Assembly (NCBI RefSeq): GCF_002954405.1
Contig: NZ_MQWC01000004.1
Span: forward strand, 1,973,909-2,037,908
Length of the DNA stretch: 64,000 nucleotides
From: Salinibacter sp. 10B
GTDB lineage: Bacteria > Bacteroidota > Rhodothermia > Rhodothermales > Salinibacteraceae
Direction of reading: 5' to 3'
This document shows positions 26,109-33,679 of this stretch, piece after piece. The notes below the pieces were generated by a model, which worked only from the letters and a program-made list of their open reading frames with translations, was not told where the DNA came from and searched no databases. Numbering within the stretch: position 1 is the first letter of the stretch; each line of letters starts with the position of its first letter. Both the position numbers and the translations under genes were made by a program.

Positions 26109-26494
26109 CCCTTTTCTCCTGCTCTCCGGCCATTTCGCCCCCCTCCCGAAAGGAGAATCGCCTCCCCCTACGCGTGCGGGAGCACACGGCTCACAAGGCT
26201 AAATACAAAACCCGCGGCCTGTAACAATCCGCACAATCCTTTCACTGCGGACGCGTCCCCTTGACTTCCGACGGGAAACCCCCGTTGTTATCGGTCCGTC
26301 GGAGGTGTCCGCCAATTTTCAACATGCGCGGCTGTACGTACCGGACGTACAAACACAACTGTTACGGTCGTCGCCACAGACTGATACCGGTGGGTCTCGT
26401 CTCCCCTTCCTGCCCCCAAACGGGAAAACGACTTGCTGCACCTCCTGCCCAGTCCCTTCTGAAAGATCAATGCCCCTTTTCTGACGACGCTAGG
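26109..26494. other. Intergenic region before the egtB remnant
   Basis: No gene is seen in these roughly 390 bases. The string TAAATACAAAA at about 26201-26211 is shared with the region just before the tRNA-Val (40030-40040) and may be a promoter -10 region. The rest probably contains unrecognisable N-terminal egtB sequence; I could not align any of it. Confidence 0.35.
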
Positions 26495-26498
26495 TATA

Positions 26499-26784
26499 CA
26501 CCGCCGACAGGGGACGGGGCCATGTACCAGATTGGGGACGCCTGGGACTGGACTCGCAGCCAGTACTCGCCCCATCCCGGCTACAAGCCTCTTCTGGGCG
26601 CGATTGGTGAGGACAACGGCAAGTTTATGTCCGGGCAGTTCGTCCTCCGAGGCGGCTCGTGTGCAACCGCTCCCTTTCACATTCCTCCTCGTACCGCAAC
26701 TTCGTCCCTCCCGACGAGGCGTAGCAATTTATGGGACTTCGTTTGGCGCGCGACCCAACGTTGTCTCCTCCGTTTGCTCTGAAT
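26499..26784 (+). pseudogene. egtB: egtB remnant (C-terminal part of ergothioneine sulfoxide synthase)
   Basis: The stretch encodes [33 protein letters not shown] and [10 protein letters not shown], the unmistakable C-terminal FGE-sulfatase domain of EgtB, which normally has about 420 residues. It then shifts frame near 26684 (one base lost), continues as [12 protein letters not shown], meets TAG at 26722-26724 where the family has Trp, and resumes as [12 protein letters not shown] codon is also missing before GDAW (the family has a Phe there). The N-terminal DinB-like domain and most of the catalytic domain are gone. Intact egtD lies 90 bp downstream, as in functional egtBD operons. Confidence 0.88.
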
Positions 26785-26875
26785 CTCAACCTGTCCCCGA
26801 TGTCCTCTCCGGGGGTCGGGGATCCCGTACGTCTCGCATAGCTTCGTATTCTCTCAAAGCTCCTTCTCTTTTCGA

Positions 26876-27850
26876 ATGGAAACGACCACTCAGGCGCTTT
26901 CTCTTGTCGATGAGGCCCCAGCCACCGAGTCGTTCCGAGACGCCGCACTCGACGGCCTCCGAAAATCTCAGAAGCAGATCCCATCGAAATTCTTGTATGA
27001 CGAACGCGGATCGAAGCTCTTCGATCAGATCTGTGAGCTGGAGGAGTACTACCCGACCCGAACCGAAATCGGCATTATGAGAGACAATGTCGAGGACATG
27101 GTCCAGTCCATCGGGCCCCAGGCACGGTTGTTAGAGCTTGGCAGTGGCAGTAGCCAGAAAACGCGCATCCTGCTTGACCACCTCGACGACCTCGCCGTCT
27201 ACGTACCCGTCGATATTTCGCGATCCCACCTGGTCGAGGCCGCAGAGGCACTGGCAGAGGCGTATCCCCATATTCCGGTGCAGCCGCTGTGTGCGGACTA
27301 TACCACCTCCTTCGACCTCCCTGAGCCGCCCCAGCCGGTACACCGGACGGTGGCCTATTATCCCGGGTCTACGGTCGGCAATTTTCGCCCCGAAGAGGCT
27401 CAGCGATTCCTCTCTCGCCTCGCCGAGGCCGTGGCCCCGAACGGGGGCCTCCTGATTGGGGTCGACTTAAAGAAGGACGTGGCGGTTATGGAGGCGGCCT
27501 ACAACGACGCGGCGGGCGTCACGGCCGCCTTCAACAAAAACTTGCTTCGCCGCATGAATCGGGAGCTCAACGCCACCTTCGACCTTGACCGGTTCGAACA
27601 CGAAAGCATCTGGAACGAAGAAAAGGGCTGTGTGGAAAGCTTCCTCCGCAGCCGAGAAGCCCAGACGGTCACGGTGGCCGGGCACTCCTTCTCGTTTGCC
27701 AAAGGGGAGCGGATTCACACCGAGTACTCCTACAAGTACACCCTTGAGGACTTTGCTGAACTGGTTGGGGCAGCCGGATTCTCCGTCGAGACGGTCTGGA
27801 CAGACGACCAGTCGTACTTCAGTGTTCAGTACTGCACGGTGGACGGCTAA
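26876..27850 (+). CDS. egtD: L-histidine N(alpha)-methyltransferase EgtD
   Basis: A 324-residue protein matching the EgtD family in length and throughout: PSKFLYDERGSKLFDQICEL, YYPTRTE, the SAM motif LLELGSGSSQKTRILLD (about residues 84-100), YYPGSTVGNF, GGLLIGVDLKKD, YNDAAGVTAAFNKNLL and the C-terminal HTEYSYKY. It trimethylates histidine to hercynine with three SAM. The upstream egtB is a remnant, so ergothioneine synthesis would need an EgtB encoded elsewhere; otherwise hercynine would be the end product. No frameshift or missing motif is seen. Confidence 0.95.
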   Translation: METTTQALSLVDEAPATESFRDAALDGLRKSQKQIPSKFLYDERGSKLFDQICELEEYYPTRTEIGIMRDNVEDMVQSIGPQARLLELGSGSSQKTRILLDHLDDLAVYVPVDISRSHLVEAAEALAEAYPHIPVQPLCADYTTSFDLPEPPQPVHRTVAYYPGSTVGNFRPEEAQRFLSRLAEAVAPNGGLLIGVDLKKDVAVMEAAYNDAAGVTAAFNKNLLRRMNRELNATFDLDRFEHESIWNEEKGCVESFLRSREAQTVTVAGHSFSFAKGERIHTEYSYKYTLEDFAELVGAAGFSVETVWTDDQSYFSVQYCTVDG

Positions 27851-28113
27851 CGCCTGAGGTTCGTTGCGTCCCCGTCGTCCTTGACACGTGCCTCCTCCGT
27901 GCGCCTCCCACACTCATGGGAAGACCTGTTGCAATATGCACACGAAGCCTGCACGTCGGAACGCGCGCGGCGGTACGTCATGGATACACCGATCCGTACA
28001 CCCAGATGTCACGTCCCACGGCAGAGGCCTCTTGCTCGTGAAGATGCACTGAGACCGTCCGGGTGTTCTGGTTCGTGCTCTCCACACCCTTTCGGACCAT
28101 CCCCCTTCTCGTC

Positions 28114-28794
28114 ATGGCACATGCTTTCTTCCTTGGAGTCGACATCGCCTCTTCTCCCGACGCCTCCCTCGAAGTCACGCTCACCATGCTGGAGAAGGAG
28201 CAAGAGCAGTCGGAGGGCGTCGCCCGCTATCGACTGAATCACGTGCGCCACTACGCCGATGGGGGAACGCCCGATACCCTCGCCGACCATATTCAAAGCT
28301 TTGTGGCTGAGCAACCCTACATCGGGCGCACCAATATTGTCGTCAATCGGGGAGCCGAATCGGGACCTGCCCTTGTCGAGGCGCTCCAGAACCGGGGACT
28401 GGACCCGGTCGTGGCGACCCTGACGACCGGACGTGGCACGGGCCCTGGGGAAGCAAACGAGGAGGGCGTCACTCTGGGCACGTCCGATGCCGTTCGGACA
28501 CTCGCGGAGCTCCACCGGGATGGGTTGCTCGAAATGGAGGACTATACCTCGGAGGCCTCGTCCCAGCTCGCACGAGGGATCCAACACGCCGCGGAGACCC
28601 TTGACGCTGCCGACGGCGATCAGTCTACTCCTGAGGCCTCCGGATCCACCCTGGAGGTTCTGGACGACGTGGACGTACACATGCGAAGCGCAGCCCTTGC
28701 GGCCTGGTGTGCAACAGAGCGATCTTTCGATCCGTCCCAGCATTTGAAGGAGAACCCGCAGACGGAACGTCCCAACGACGCGACGGCCCGCTAA
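28114..28794 (+). CDS. Hypothetical acidic protein, 226 aa
   Basis: Not recognised. The N-terminus AHAFFLGVDIASSP looks like the first strand of an RNase H-like fold, with a following two-strand pattern (LEVTLTMLEKE; YRLNHVRHY), then IGRTNIVVNRGAESGPALVEAL, which has Rossmann-like alternation. No catalytic carboxylate set can be assigned with confidence. It is soluble and acidic with a low-complexity tail. The ATG at 28114 was chosen at the first fold-like residue. It lies 72 bp before the pyrophosphatase gene, same direction. Confidence 0.6.
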   Translation: MAHAFFLGVDIASSPDASLEVTLTMLEKEQEQSEGVARYRLNHVRHYADGGTPDTLADHIQSFVAEQPYIGRTNIVVNRGAESGPALVEALQNRGLDPVVATLTTGRGTGPGEANEEGVTLGTSDAVRTLAELHRDGLLEMEDYTSEASSQLARGIQHAAETLDAADGDQSTPEASGSTLEVLDDVDVHMRSAALAAWCATERSFDPSQHLKENPQTERPNDATAR

Positions 28795-28866
28795 TCGGCT
28801 CATCGTCCGTTCCATCGGCCCCCTTCCCATAATTCGCTCCCCCCTTCCCCCAACCCGGAGGCCTCA

Positions 28867-29409
28867 ATGGCGCACCCGTGGCACGACGTCAACGTGGGGA
28901 CCGACGCGCCCGACGTGTTCAACGCAATTATCGAAATCCCCCAGGGCAGTAAGGTCAAGTACGAACTTGACAAAGACACCGGCATGTTGCGGGTAGATCG
29001 CATGTTGTACTCGTCGGTCGTCTATCCCGCCAACTACGGATTCATCCCGCAAACCTACGCCGATGACGGCGACCCGCTCGACGTACTGGTGCTGGCCCAG
29101 GAAGCGGTCGATCCGTTAAGTATCCTCCGTGCCCGTCCGATCGGCATGATGAGCATGCTCGACGATGAGGAGGAGGATGCGAAGATTATCTGCATCCACA
29201 TGGACGACCCTGCCTTTAACGACTACTGGCACATCAAGGAACTGCCGGACCACCGCCTGCGGGAGCTTCGACGCTTCTTCCAGGACTACAAAGCGCTTGA
29301 AGACAAAACCGTGCGGGTGCAAGACTTCTTCGGTCCCGATCGCGCAAAGAGCGTGGTTACGGGAGCAGGAGAACAGTACGAAGAAGTGATCGCCTCAAGC
29401 ACTGAGTAA
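28867..29409 (+). CDS. ppa: Inorganic pyrophosphatase, family I
   Basis: A 180-residue cytoplasmic enzyme that hydrolyses PPi to phosphate and drives biosynthesis forward. Family signatures are in order: [30 protein letters not shown], the metal-binding [11 protein letters not shown], the regulatory-loop region [21 protein letters not shown], and the C-terminal FFQDYKALE. The extra Glu/Asp in the loop fits the acidic proteome. Complete, with a normal start. Confidence 0.96.
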   Translation: MAHPWHDVNVGTDAPDVFNAIIEIPQGSKVKYELDKDTGMLRVDRMLYSSVVYPANYGFIPQTYADDGDPLDVLVLAQEAVDPLSILRARPIGMMSMLDDEEEDAKIICIHMDDPAFNDYWHIKELPDHRLRELRRFFQDYKALEDKTVRVQDFFGPDRAKSVVTGAGEQYEEVIASSTE

Positions 29410-29441
29410 CGACCCTCTCACGACGCTCTCCAATCTATCCC

Positions 29442-29816
29442 ATGGCTAATGTCCGTGACTCCCTGAAGGCCGTCATGAACATCGAGGGCGCCCTCGGGGC
29501 ATCGATTGTGCACGACGAGTCCGGCGTGCCGCTGGGCACCATCGGCGGTGGGTCGCTCGACATGGAGCTGGCGGGAGCCGGAAGCACTGTGGTCGTGCAA
29601 ACCCAGAAAGAGCTCCTCGAGGATCTGGTGCCGGAGGAGCAGATGGAAGATATTCTCATCTCTCTCGACCAGCAGTATCACCTTATCCGCTTCTTCCACG
29701 ACACCGAGAACATCTTCACGTACGTCGTGCTCGACCGGGCAGACGCCAACCTTGCCCTCGCGCGCCGGAAGCTTGCCGAGATCGACCGCCAGCTGGAAAT
29801 CGAGGACGCGGGATAG
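29442..29816 (+). CDS. Roadblock/LC7-like domain protein, 124 aa
   Basis: A small soluble protein with the roadblock pattern: helix VRDSLKAVMNIEGALGASIV, strand HDESGVPLGTIGGG, Gly-rich turn, helix ELLEDLVPEEQMEDILISL, then strands QQYHLIRFFHDTENIFTYVVLD and helix ANLALARRKLAEIDRQLE. Such proteins act with small GTPases in motility or polarity, but no GTPase gene is adjacent. Assignment to the superfamily is by pattern only. It lies 32 bp after ppa and is probably co-transcribed with it. Confidence 0.6.
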   Translation: MANVRDSLKAVMNIEGALGASIVHDESGVPLGTIGGGSLDMELAGAGSTVVVQTQKELLEDLVPEEQMEDILISLDQQYHLIRFFHDTENIFTYVVLDRADANLALARRKLAEIDRQLEIEDAG

Positions 29817-29828
29817 CCCTCCGCATAC

Positions 29829-29863
29829 AAAAGAGGTCCTCCGCCATACGAGCGAAGGACCTC
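29829..29863 (-). terminator. Terminator of the DUF6588-like gene
   Basis: On the minus strand an 8-bp stem GAGGTCCT/AGGACCTC is followed by TTTTGT. It lies 38 bp past the leftward stop at 29901. The same hairpin may also end the converging ppa unit, but it has no T-run on the plus strand. Confidence 0.75.
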
Positions 29864-29900
29864 GTGCGAACTCTGCAGTGCCGGTTGGACGAGGGCTCTC

Positions 29901-30956
29901 CTAGAGGCGAACGCCAAGCCCCGTGGTTACGACGTTATTGTCGCTTCCAATCGCATAGTCAACGTTGAACCGAAGCACAGCAAACGTGAGCGTGAATCCC
30001 GCGAGGGCGCGGAACCGGTTGGCCGCCGTTTGACTGAGCGAAATCTTCGGGTCTTCAACGTCGTCGGTGTTCAGTGGGAAGGTGTAGTTGTAATCGACGT
30101 TGAACTTCTCATACTGGACGCCGCCGTAGAACGTAACAGGAAGGACAGGCACGCCTTTGCTCGCCTGAAGGTTAAACGCCCATCCCGAAGCGTCCAGTAC
30201 CTCCTGGGCGCCTGTCTGCCCGAGTTCGTTTTCGAGAGAAAACTGGTTCCACGCGCCCTGAACGGCAATATTCATGGGAATTGGCGCCGGGAACCACTGG
30301 TCAATGTCGTGACGCACTGCAAGCCCAAACACCCCGACCGTTCCGTAACTGCTCCCCGCCCAAGAGAGCTTGGACTTCGGAAAATACCGGAGCTGTACGT
30401 CGGTTCCTGCAACGGACCCGACGCCCACCTGAGGAATGACGAGTGGTGCAATCGGGGTATCGACAAGTCCCTGTGGTGCCTTGGCCCTTGCCACCTCTCG
30501 CGTCTGCCCATTCACGACGGTCTCTACGACCAAGTCTGGACCGGGCGGTTCAGTTTCTCCAAGAATCGTCGGTACGGTTCCCGTTCCTTCGTAGGTGACC
30601 GTGAACTCCTGCCCATTGGAGGTAAATGACGTCTGCCCATTCCCAAACGGCCGGAAACTCGTCTTCATGGACGAGGTGAGCGTCCCGGAGACGCTCACCC
30701 CCACGTACACGTTAAAGGGGAAGCCCGGAATCAGGCTGTTGCCCACGTCGGCACTTCGAAAGAGGCCGCTGTTGACCCCAGCCCCAAAGGTGTTCGTAAT
30801 CGGCTGAACGTAGCTATCAGCGTATTCCCCACTGATCGTCTGAAGCGTTTTTCCGAGATCGCTGAGGTCGTCCTGCCCTTGCTGGGCACGGGCAGGCGAG
30901 ACGAGCAGAAGACCGGCGAGAACGAACGTACATAGAAGGGGAGAGATGCGACGCAT
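29901..30956 (-). CDS. Outer-membrane beta-barrel-like protein (DUF6588-like)
   Basis: A 351-residue protein with a signal peptide (MRRISPLLCTFVLAGLLLVS, cut after about ARA). The mature part alternates hydrophobic and polar residues in many beta-strands and ends in TTGLGVRL, typical of barrel proteins whose last strand is recognised by BamA. The features FPFNVYVGVSVSGTL and YFPKSKLSWAGSSYGTVGVFGLAVRHD resemble DUF6588 proteins of Bacteroidota. Function unknown. The ATG at 30956 places the signal peptide at the N-terminus; the longer frame is rejected. Confidence 0.75.
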   Translation of the reverse strand: MRRISPLLCTFVLAGLLLVSPARAQQGQDDLSDLGKTLQTISGEYADSYVQPITNTFGAGVNSGLFRSADVGNSLIPGFPFNVYVGVSVSGTLTSSMKTSFRPFGNGQTSFTSNGQEFTVTYEGTGTVPTILGETEPPGPDLVVETVVNGQTREVARAKAPQGLVDTPIAPLVIPQVGVGSVAGTDVQLRYFPKSKLSWAGSSYGTVGVFGLAVRHDIDQWFPAPIPMNIAVQGAWNQFSLENELGQTGAQEVLDASGWAFNLQASKGVPVLPVTFYGGVQYEKFNVDYNYTFPLNTDDVEDPKISLSQTAANRFRALAGFTLTFAVLRFNVDYAIGSDNNVVTTGLGVRL

Positions 30957-31082
30957 GGACTCTCGAAAGTCGGTGAGGGAGCGGTTGAAAGAGGAGAGTA
31001 ACCTATTCGGTAGAGCATATACTCGCAACCATCATTCCAGAACACGGCCCCGATGGGGGAAAATGCGACAACGACCGATTCT

Positions 31083-32576
31083 TTATCCGGCGGCGGACGC
31101 CTCCGGATGGAGCGGAGTATAGTGAGCAACACGGGCCTCGGCATGGGGAGACGTGAGCAGGCTCACCGTCACAAAAACGAGGAGATTGGCGATCAGGCCG
31201 TATACCCCCTCGTGTAAGGGAAAGGGCCGCAGCGTAGGGGCCACCAAAAACAGGGTGTTTACACTCACGCCGGTGAGAAGACCCGACAGGGCCCCAGCCC
31301 CGGTGGCGCGCGGCCAGTAAAAAGCGGCAAACACGAGCGGGAAGATCTGTGCGACTCCTCCATATGCCCCGAGCAGAAGCGCCACGATGCCCACTTCCGA
31401 AAACACAGCGAAGTAGTACGCCGCGGCACTGATTGCAACGACGAGTCCGCGAATCCACTGACGCTGACGACGGTCCGTCATCTCCCCAGACACGAGCGGC
31501 TTGATTCCATCCCGAAGCCCGATGGAGGCCGCAGCGTGTAGAATCGCATCGCCCGACGACATGGAGGCCGCAAGAGCACCCGCGCAGACAAGTCCCACAA
31601 GCACAGGCGAGAGGTCGATCTCGGTGAGAAGATGCGGCACGATCGTGTCGGCCGGAGCCACGTCCGGAAATGGAAGAACGCCCGCAAACCCGATCAGCAG
31701 AATCGGGACGAGAAAGAGTTGGAACGTGGGATAGAGGACCACCGTGAGCTTCAGCGTTCGCTCGCTCCGGGCCGTGAACGCCCGCATGAACAGGTGCGGC
31801 CACACCGAGAACCCCACCGCCGAAACGACCACAGCGGAGCTGTATCCCGCCCAGGTCCACGCCGATCCATCCGCGGCCAGCCCCGGGGCAATCAGCATGT
31901 CTCGCAGGTCGCTGGCCGCAATCGCCTCGAACATCGGCTGCACCCCGCCATGAAACTCAAATGGCAGGTAGAGGCCCAGAAACCACGCGACAATCATCAT
32001 AAAAATGCCCTGCAGCGTGTTCGTCCACCCAATCGCCATCATGCCACTCGCAAAGACGTAGACGAGGACGACGCCGTACGCAACGAGCGCCCCCAGCCAC
32101 TGCGGCACGTGCCCGTTTGAGATGGTGGCCAGCAGGAAGCCCGCCCCTTTCATTTGGAGCGTGAGGTACGGTACAAACACGACCACGCTCAACACCGCAA
32201 GCACGACCGAGAGCGCCTGGCTATTGTAGCGGTGCGCCAGCATCTCGGCCTGCGTAACGAAGCCGAGCGCCTCCCCGACCCGTCGTGCACGAGGCCCGAG
32301 GAAGTAGAACGGCACCATGCCCACTGCGCCGTAAGCGATGATGTAAAAGGCCGCTGCCCCGCGCGAGTATGCCCACCCCGGCGCCCCCAGAAAAGCGAAC
32401 GACGAAAAGACCGACGCCCCCAGTACAAAGTACAGGACGAGCGTCCCAAGCGTACGGTCACCCGCGACGTACCCCGTCACGCTCTTCGATACTGTGCGCC
32501 CCGACCATACGCCCAGCCCCAGCGCAAGCACGAGGTATCCCCCACAGACAAGCAGTATGACGACCCATGCCTCCAT
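31083..32576 (-). CDS. Sodium:solute symporter (SSS/PutP family)
   Basis: A 497-residue protein with about 13 transmembrane helices. SSS features: N-terminal VVILLVCGGYLVLALGLGVW, then GYVAGDRTLG and FVLGASVFSSFAFLGAPGWAY, the Na+-site region near ASGMMAIGWTNTLQGIFMM, and CAGALAASMSSGDAILHAAAS matching the conserved SxxSS-like signature. The substrate could be a carboxylate, proline or another osmolyte. The DUF3311 gene 98 bp upstream is the usual accessory subunit of one SSS subgroup, and both are read leftward. Confidence 0.9.
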   Translation of the reverse strand: MEAWVVILLVCGGYLVLALGLGVWSGRTVSKSVTGYVAGDRTLGTLVLYFVLGASVFSSFAFLGAPGWAYSRGAAAFYIIAYGAVGMVPFYFLGPRARRVGEALGFVTQAEMLAHRYNSQALSVVLAVLSVVVFVPYLTLQMKGAGFLLATISNGHVPQWLGALVAYGVVLVYVFASGMMAIGWTNTLQGIFMMIVAWFLGLYLPFEFHGGVQPMFEAIAASDLRDMLIAPGLAADGSAWTWAGYSSAVVVSAVGFSVWPHLFMRAFTARSERTLKLTVVLYPTFQLFLVPILLIGFAGVLPFPDVAPADTIVPHLLTEIDLSPVLVGLVCAGALAASMSSGDAILHAAASIGLRDGIKPLVSGEMTDRRQRQWIRGLVVAISAAAYYFAVFSEVGIVALLLGAYGGVAQIFPLVFAAFYWPRATGAGALSGLLTGVSVNTLFLVAPTLRPFPLHEGVYGLIANLLVFVTVSLLTSPHAEARVAHYTPLHPEASAAG

Positions 32577-32674
32577 ACGCTTGGACGGCTATACATTATG
32601 ATCGTATGCAAGTAGGGACGACCTGGACCTCTCCCCCACGAACCTCCCGGCCCGAAAAACGTCGACGGACATCG

Positions 32675-32932
32675 TTATCCTTCCTCTGCCCGATACAAGA
32701 CCACAAGTGCACCAAACACGACGAGCAACCAGCCAACCACCCACGCGAAAGAGAATGGAAGCCCCAGAATGTAGGGCTCAATACTGGGAATGAGCGGATA
32801 TACCGGCCAAAGCAACGCGAGCCCGGCCATGATCACGATCCCTACGAATGCGAGGAGACGCGTACGACCGGAACGGTCTCGCAGACCTCCGATCACGAGG
32901 CCGCGCGGTATGTCGTTTGATGAATCGGACAT
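32675..32932 (-). CDS. DUF3311 small membrane protein, SSS partner
   Basis: An 85-residue protein with two transmembrane segments (LLAFVGIVIMAGLALLWPVYP and FSFAWVVGWLLVVFGALVVLY) separated by IPSIEPYILGLP, the pattern of DUF3311. These proteins are regularly encoded just before SSS symporters and are thought to be small subunits. ATG at 32932 or at 32950 (6 residues longer) are both possible. Confidence 0.8.
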   Translation of the reverse strand: MSDSSNDIPRGLVIGGLRDRSGRTRLLAFVGIVIMAGLALLWPVYPLIPSIEPYILGLPFSFAWVVGWLLVVFGALVVLYRAEEG

Positions 32933-33091
32933 CCCAGCATGTAGAGTCATTCGCACAGTTTGTCCTCTGCTCGCAATCGCCTGCGGACCGCAATTTCCGA
33001 AAAAGCAGGTCCTACACGTCGTCGGAAATCGCACCTGCAGCCCGACGTGAACTAAACTTCCACGGAACGGCGACTGCACGCCGCCAGGATG

Positions 33092-33337
33092 CTACCCCTG
33101 CTCGAATGTCAATCGGGGCTCGGAAGAGAAGGACATCTCCATCCCTGTTCGGTGACGTGCAGCCACGGACAAATCCGAGTCCCCGGAGCTGCCGGACTCC
33201 ACCTCCGTGCTCGAATTATACGGGGTTTTGTGCGGCGTGCCTCCCTGTCGACAGGAGTAAAGGATGCTGGCAACAAGAATGAGGGTCGCAAGGCCCCCAA
33301 TAGTAGCAAAGGTTCCAGCGAGGGCGTAGCGTTTCAT
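33092..33337 (-). CDS. Possible small single-pass membrane protein, 81 aa
   Basis: The frame gives MKRYALAGTFATIGGLATLI..., a basic start with one 22-residue hydrophobic helix ending in LYSC, followed by a polar Ser-rich tail. The Cys position is loosely lipobox-like (ILYSC is not a good match). It is conserved-looking in hydrophobicity only. It lies upstream of the DUF3311-SSS pair in the same direction, 159 bp away. It could be spurious. Confidence 0.4.
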   Translation of the reverse strand: MKRYALAGTFATIGGLATLILVASILYSCRQGGTPHKTPYNSSTEVESGSSGDSDLSVAARHRTGMEMSFSSEPRLTFEQG

Positions 33338-33617
33338 GGGTCAGTCGTCAAGATGAGGATCGGCGCGAAGCTCGGCTAAGGAAACTTCCTTGGTACGACA
33401 ACAGCCGAGGGGACACTAGGGTAACGTCTCGATTGCCGACCAAAGAGACAAGCGGAAAGAAGAACCATCGGCCTCGTAGTCCCGCTGCGGAGAGAACCTA
33501 ACGGATTTTTAGAAGTTCATCGCACATCGAGATCCTTCAAGTCGCTGCTGAGACGATCCGGCTACTCTTTCGCGCTCTCTAGCAACGCAATGGGCTGACG
33601 CTACAACGCGTGTACTT
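33338..33617. other. Intergenic region, nothing recognised
   Basis: The region lies between the 81-aa open frame and the repeat that follows the polymerase gene. There is no coding frame of note and no box motif. A short dyad AAGGAAAC-TTCCTT near 33380 is the only structure seen. Confidence 0.4.
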
Positions 33618-33678
33618 CGTATTGCGTATTCTGTGCTACGTCCGTTCGGTCGAGACCGAAATACGCAACACGCATACG
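33618..33678 (-). repeat. Inverted repeat after polB (CGTATTGCGTATT / AATACGCAACACGCATACG)
   Basis: The outer arms at 33618-33630 and 33659-33678 are imperfectly complementary, and an inner hairpin TTCGGTC-GA-GACCGAA (33645-33660) is perfect. It ends two bases before the polB stop on the minus strand, so it is in the right place to protect or end the polB transcript. It is related in sequence to the dyad at 14199-14245. No T-run follows. Confidence 0.6.
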
Positions 33679-33679
33679 C

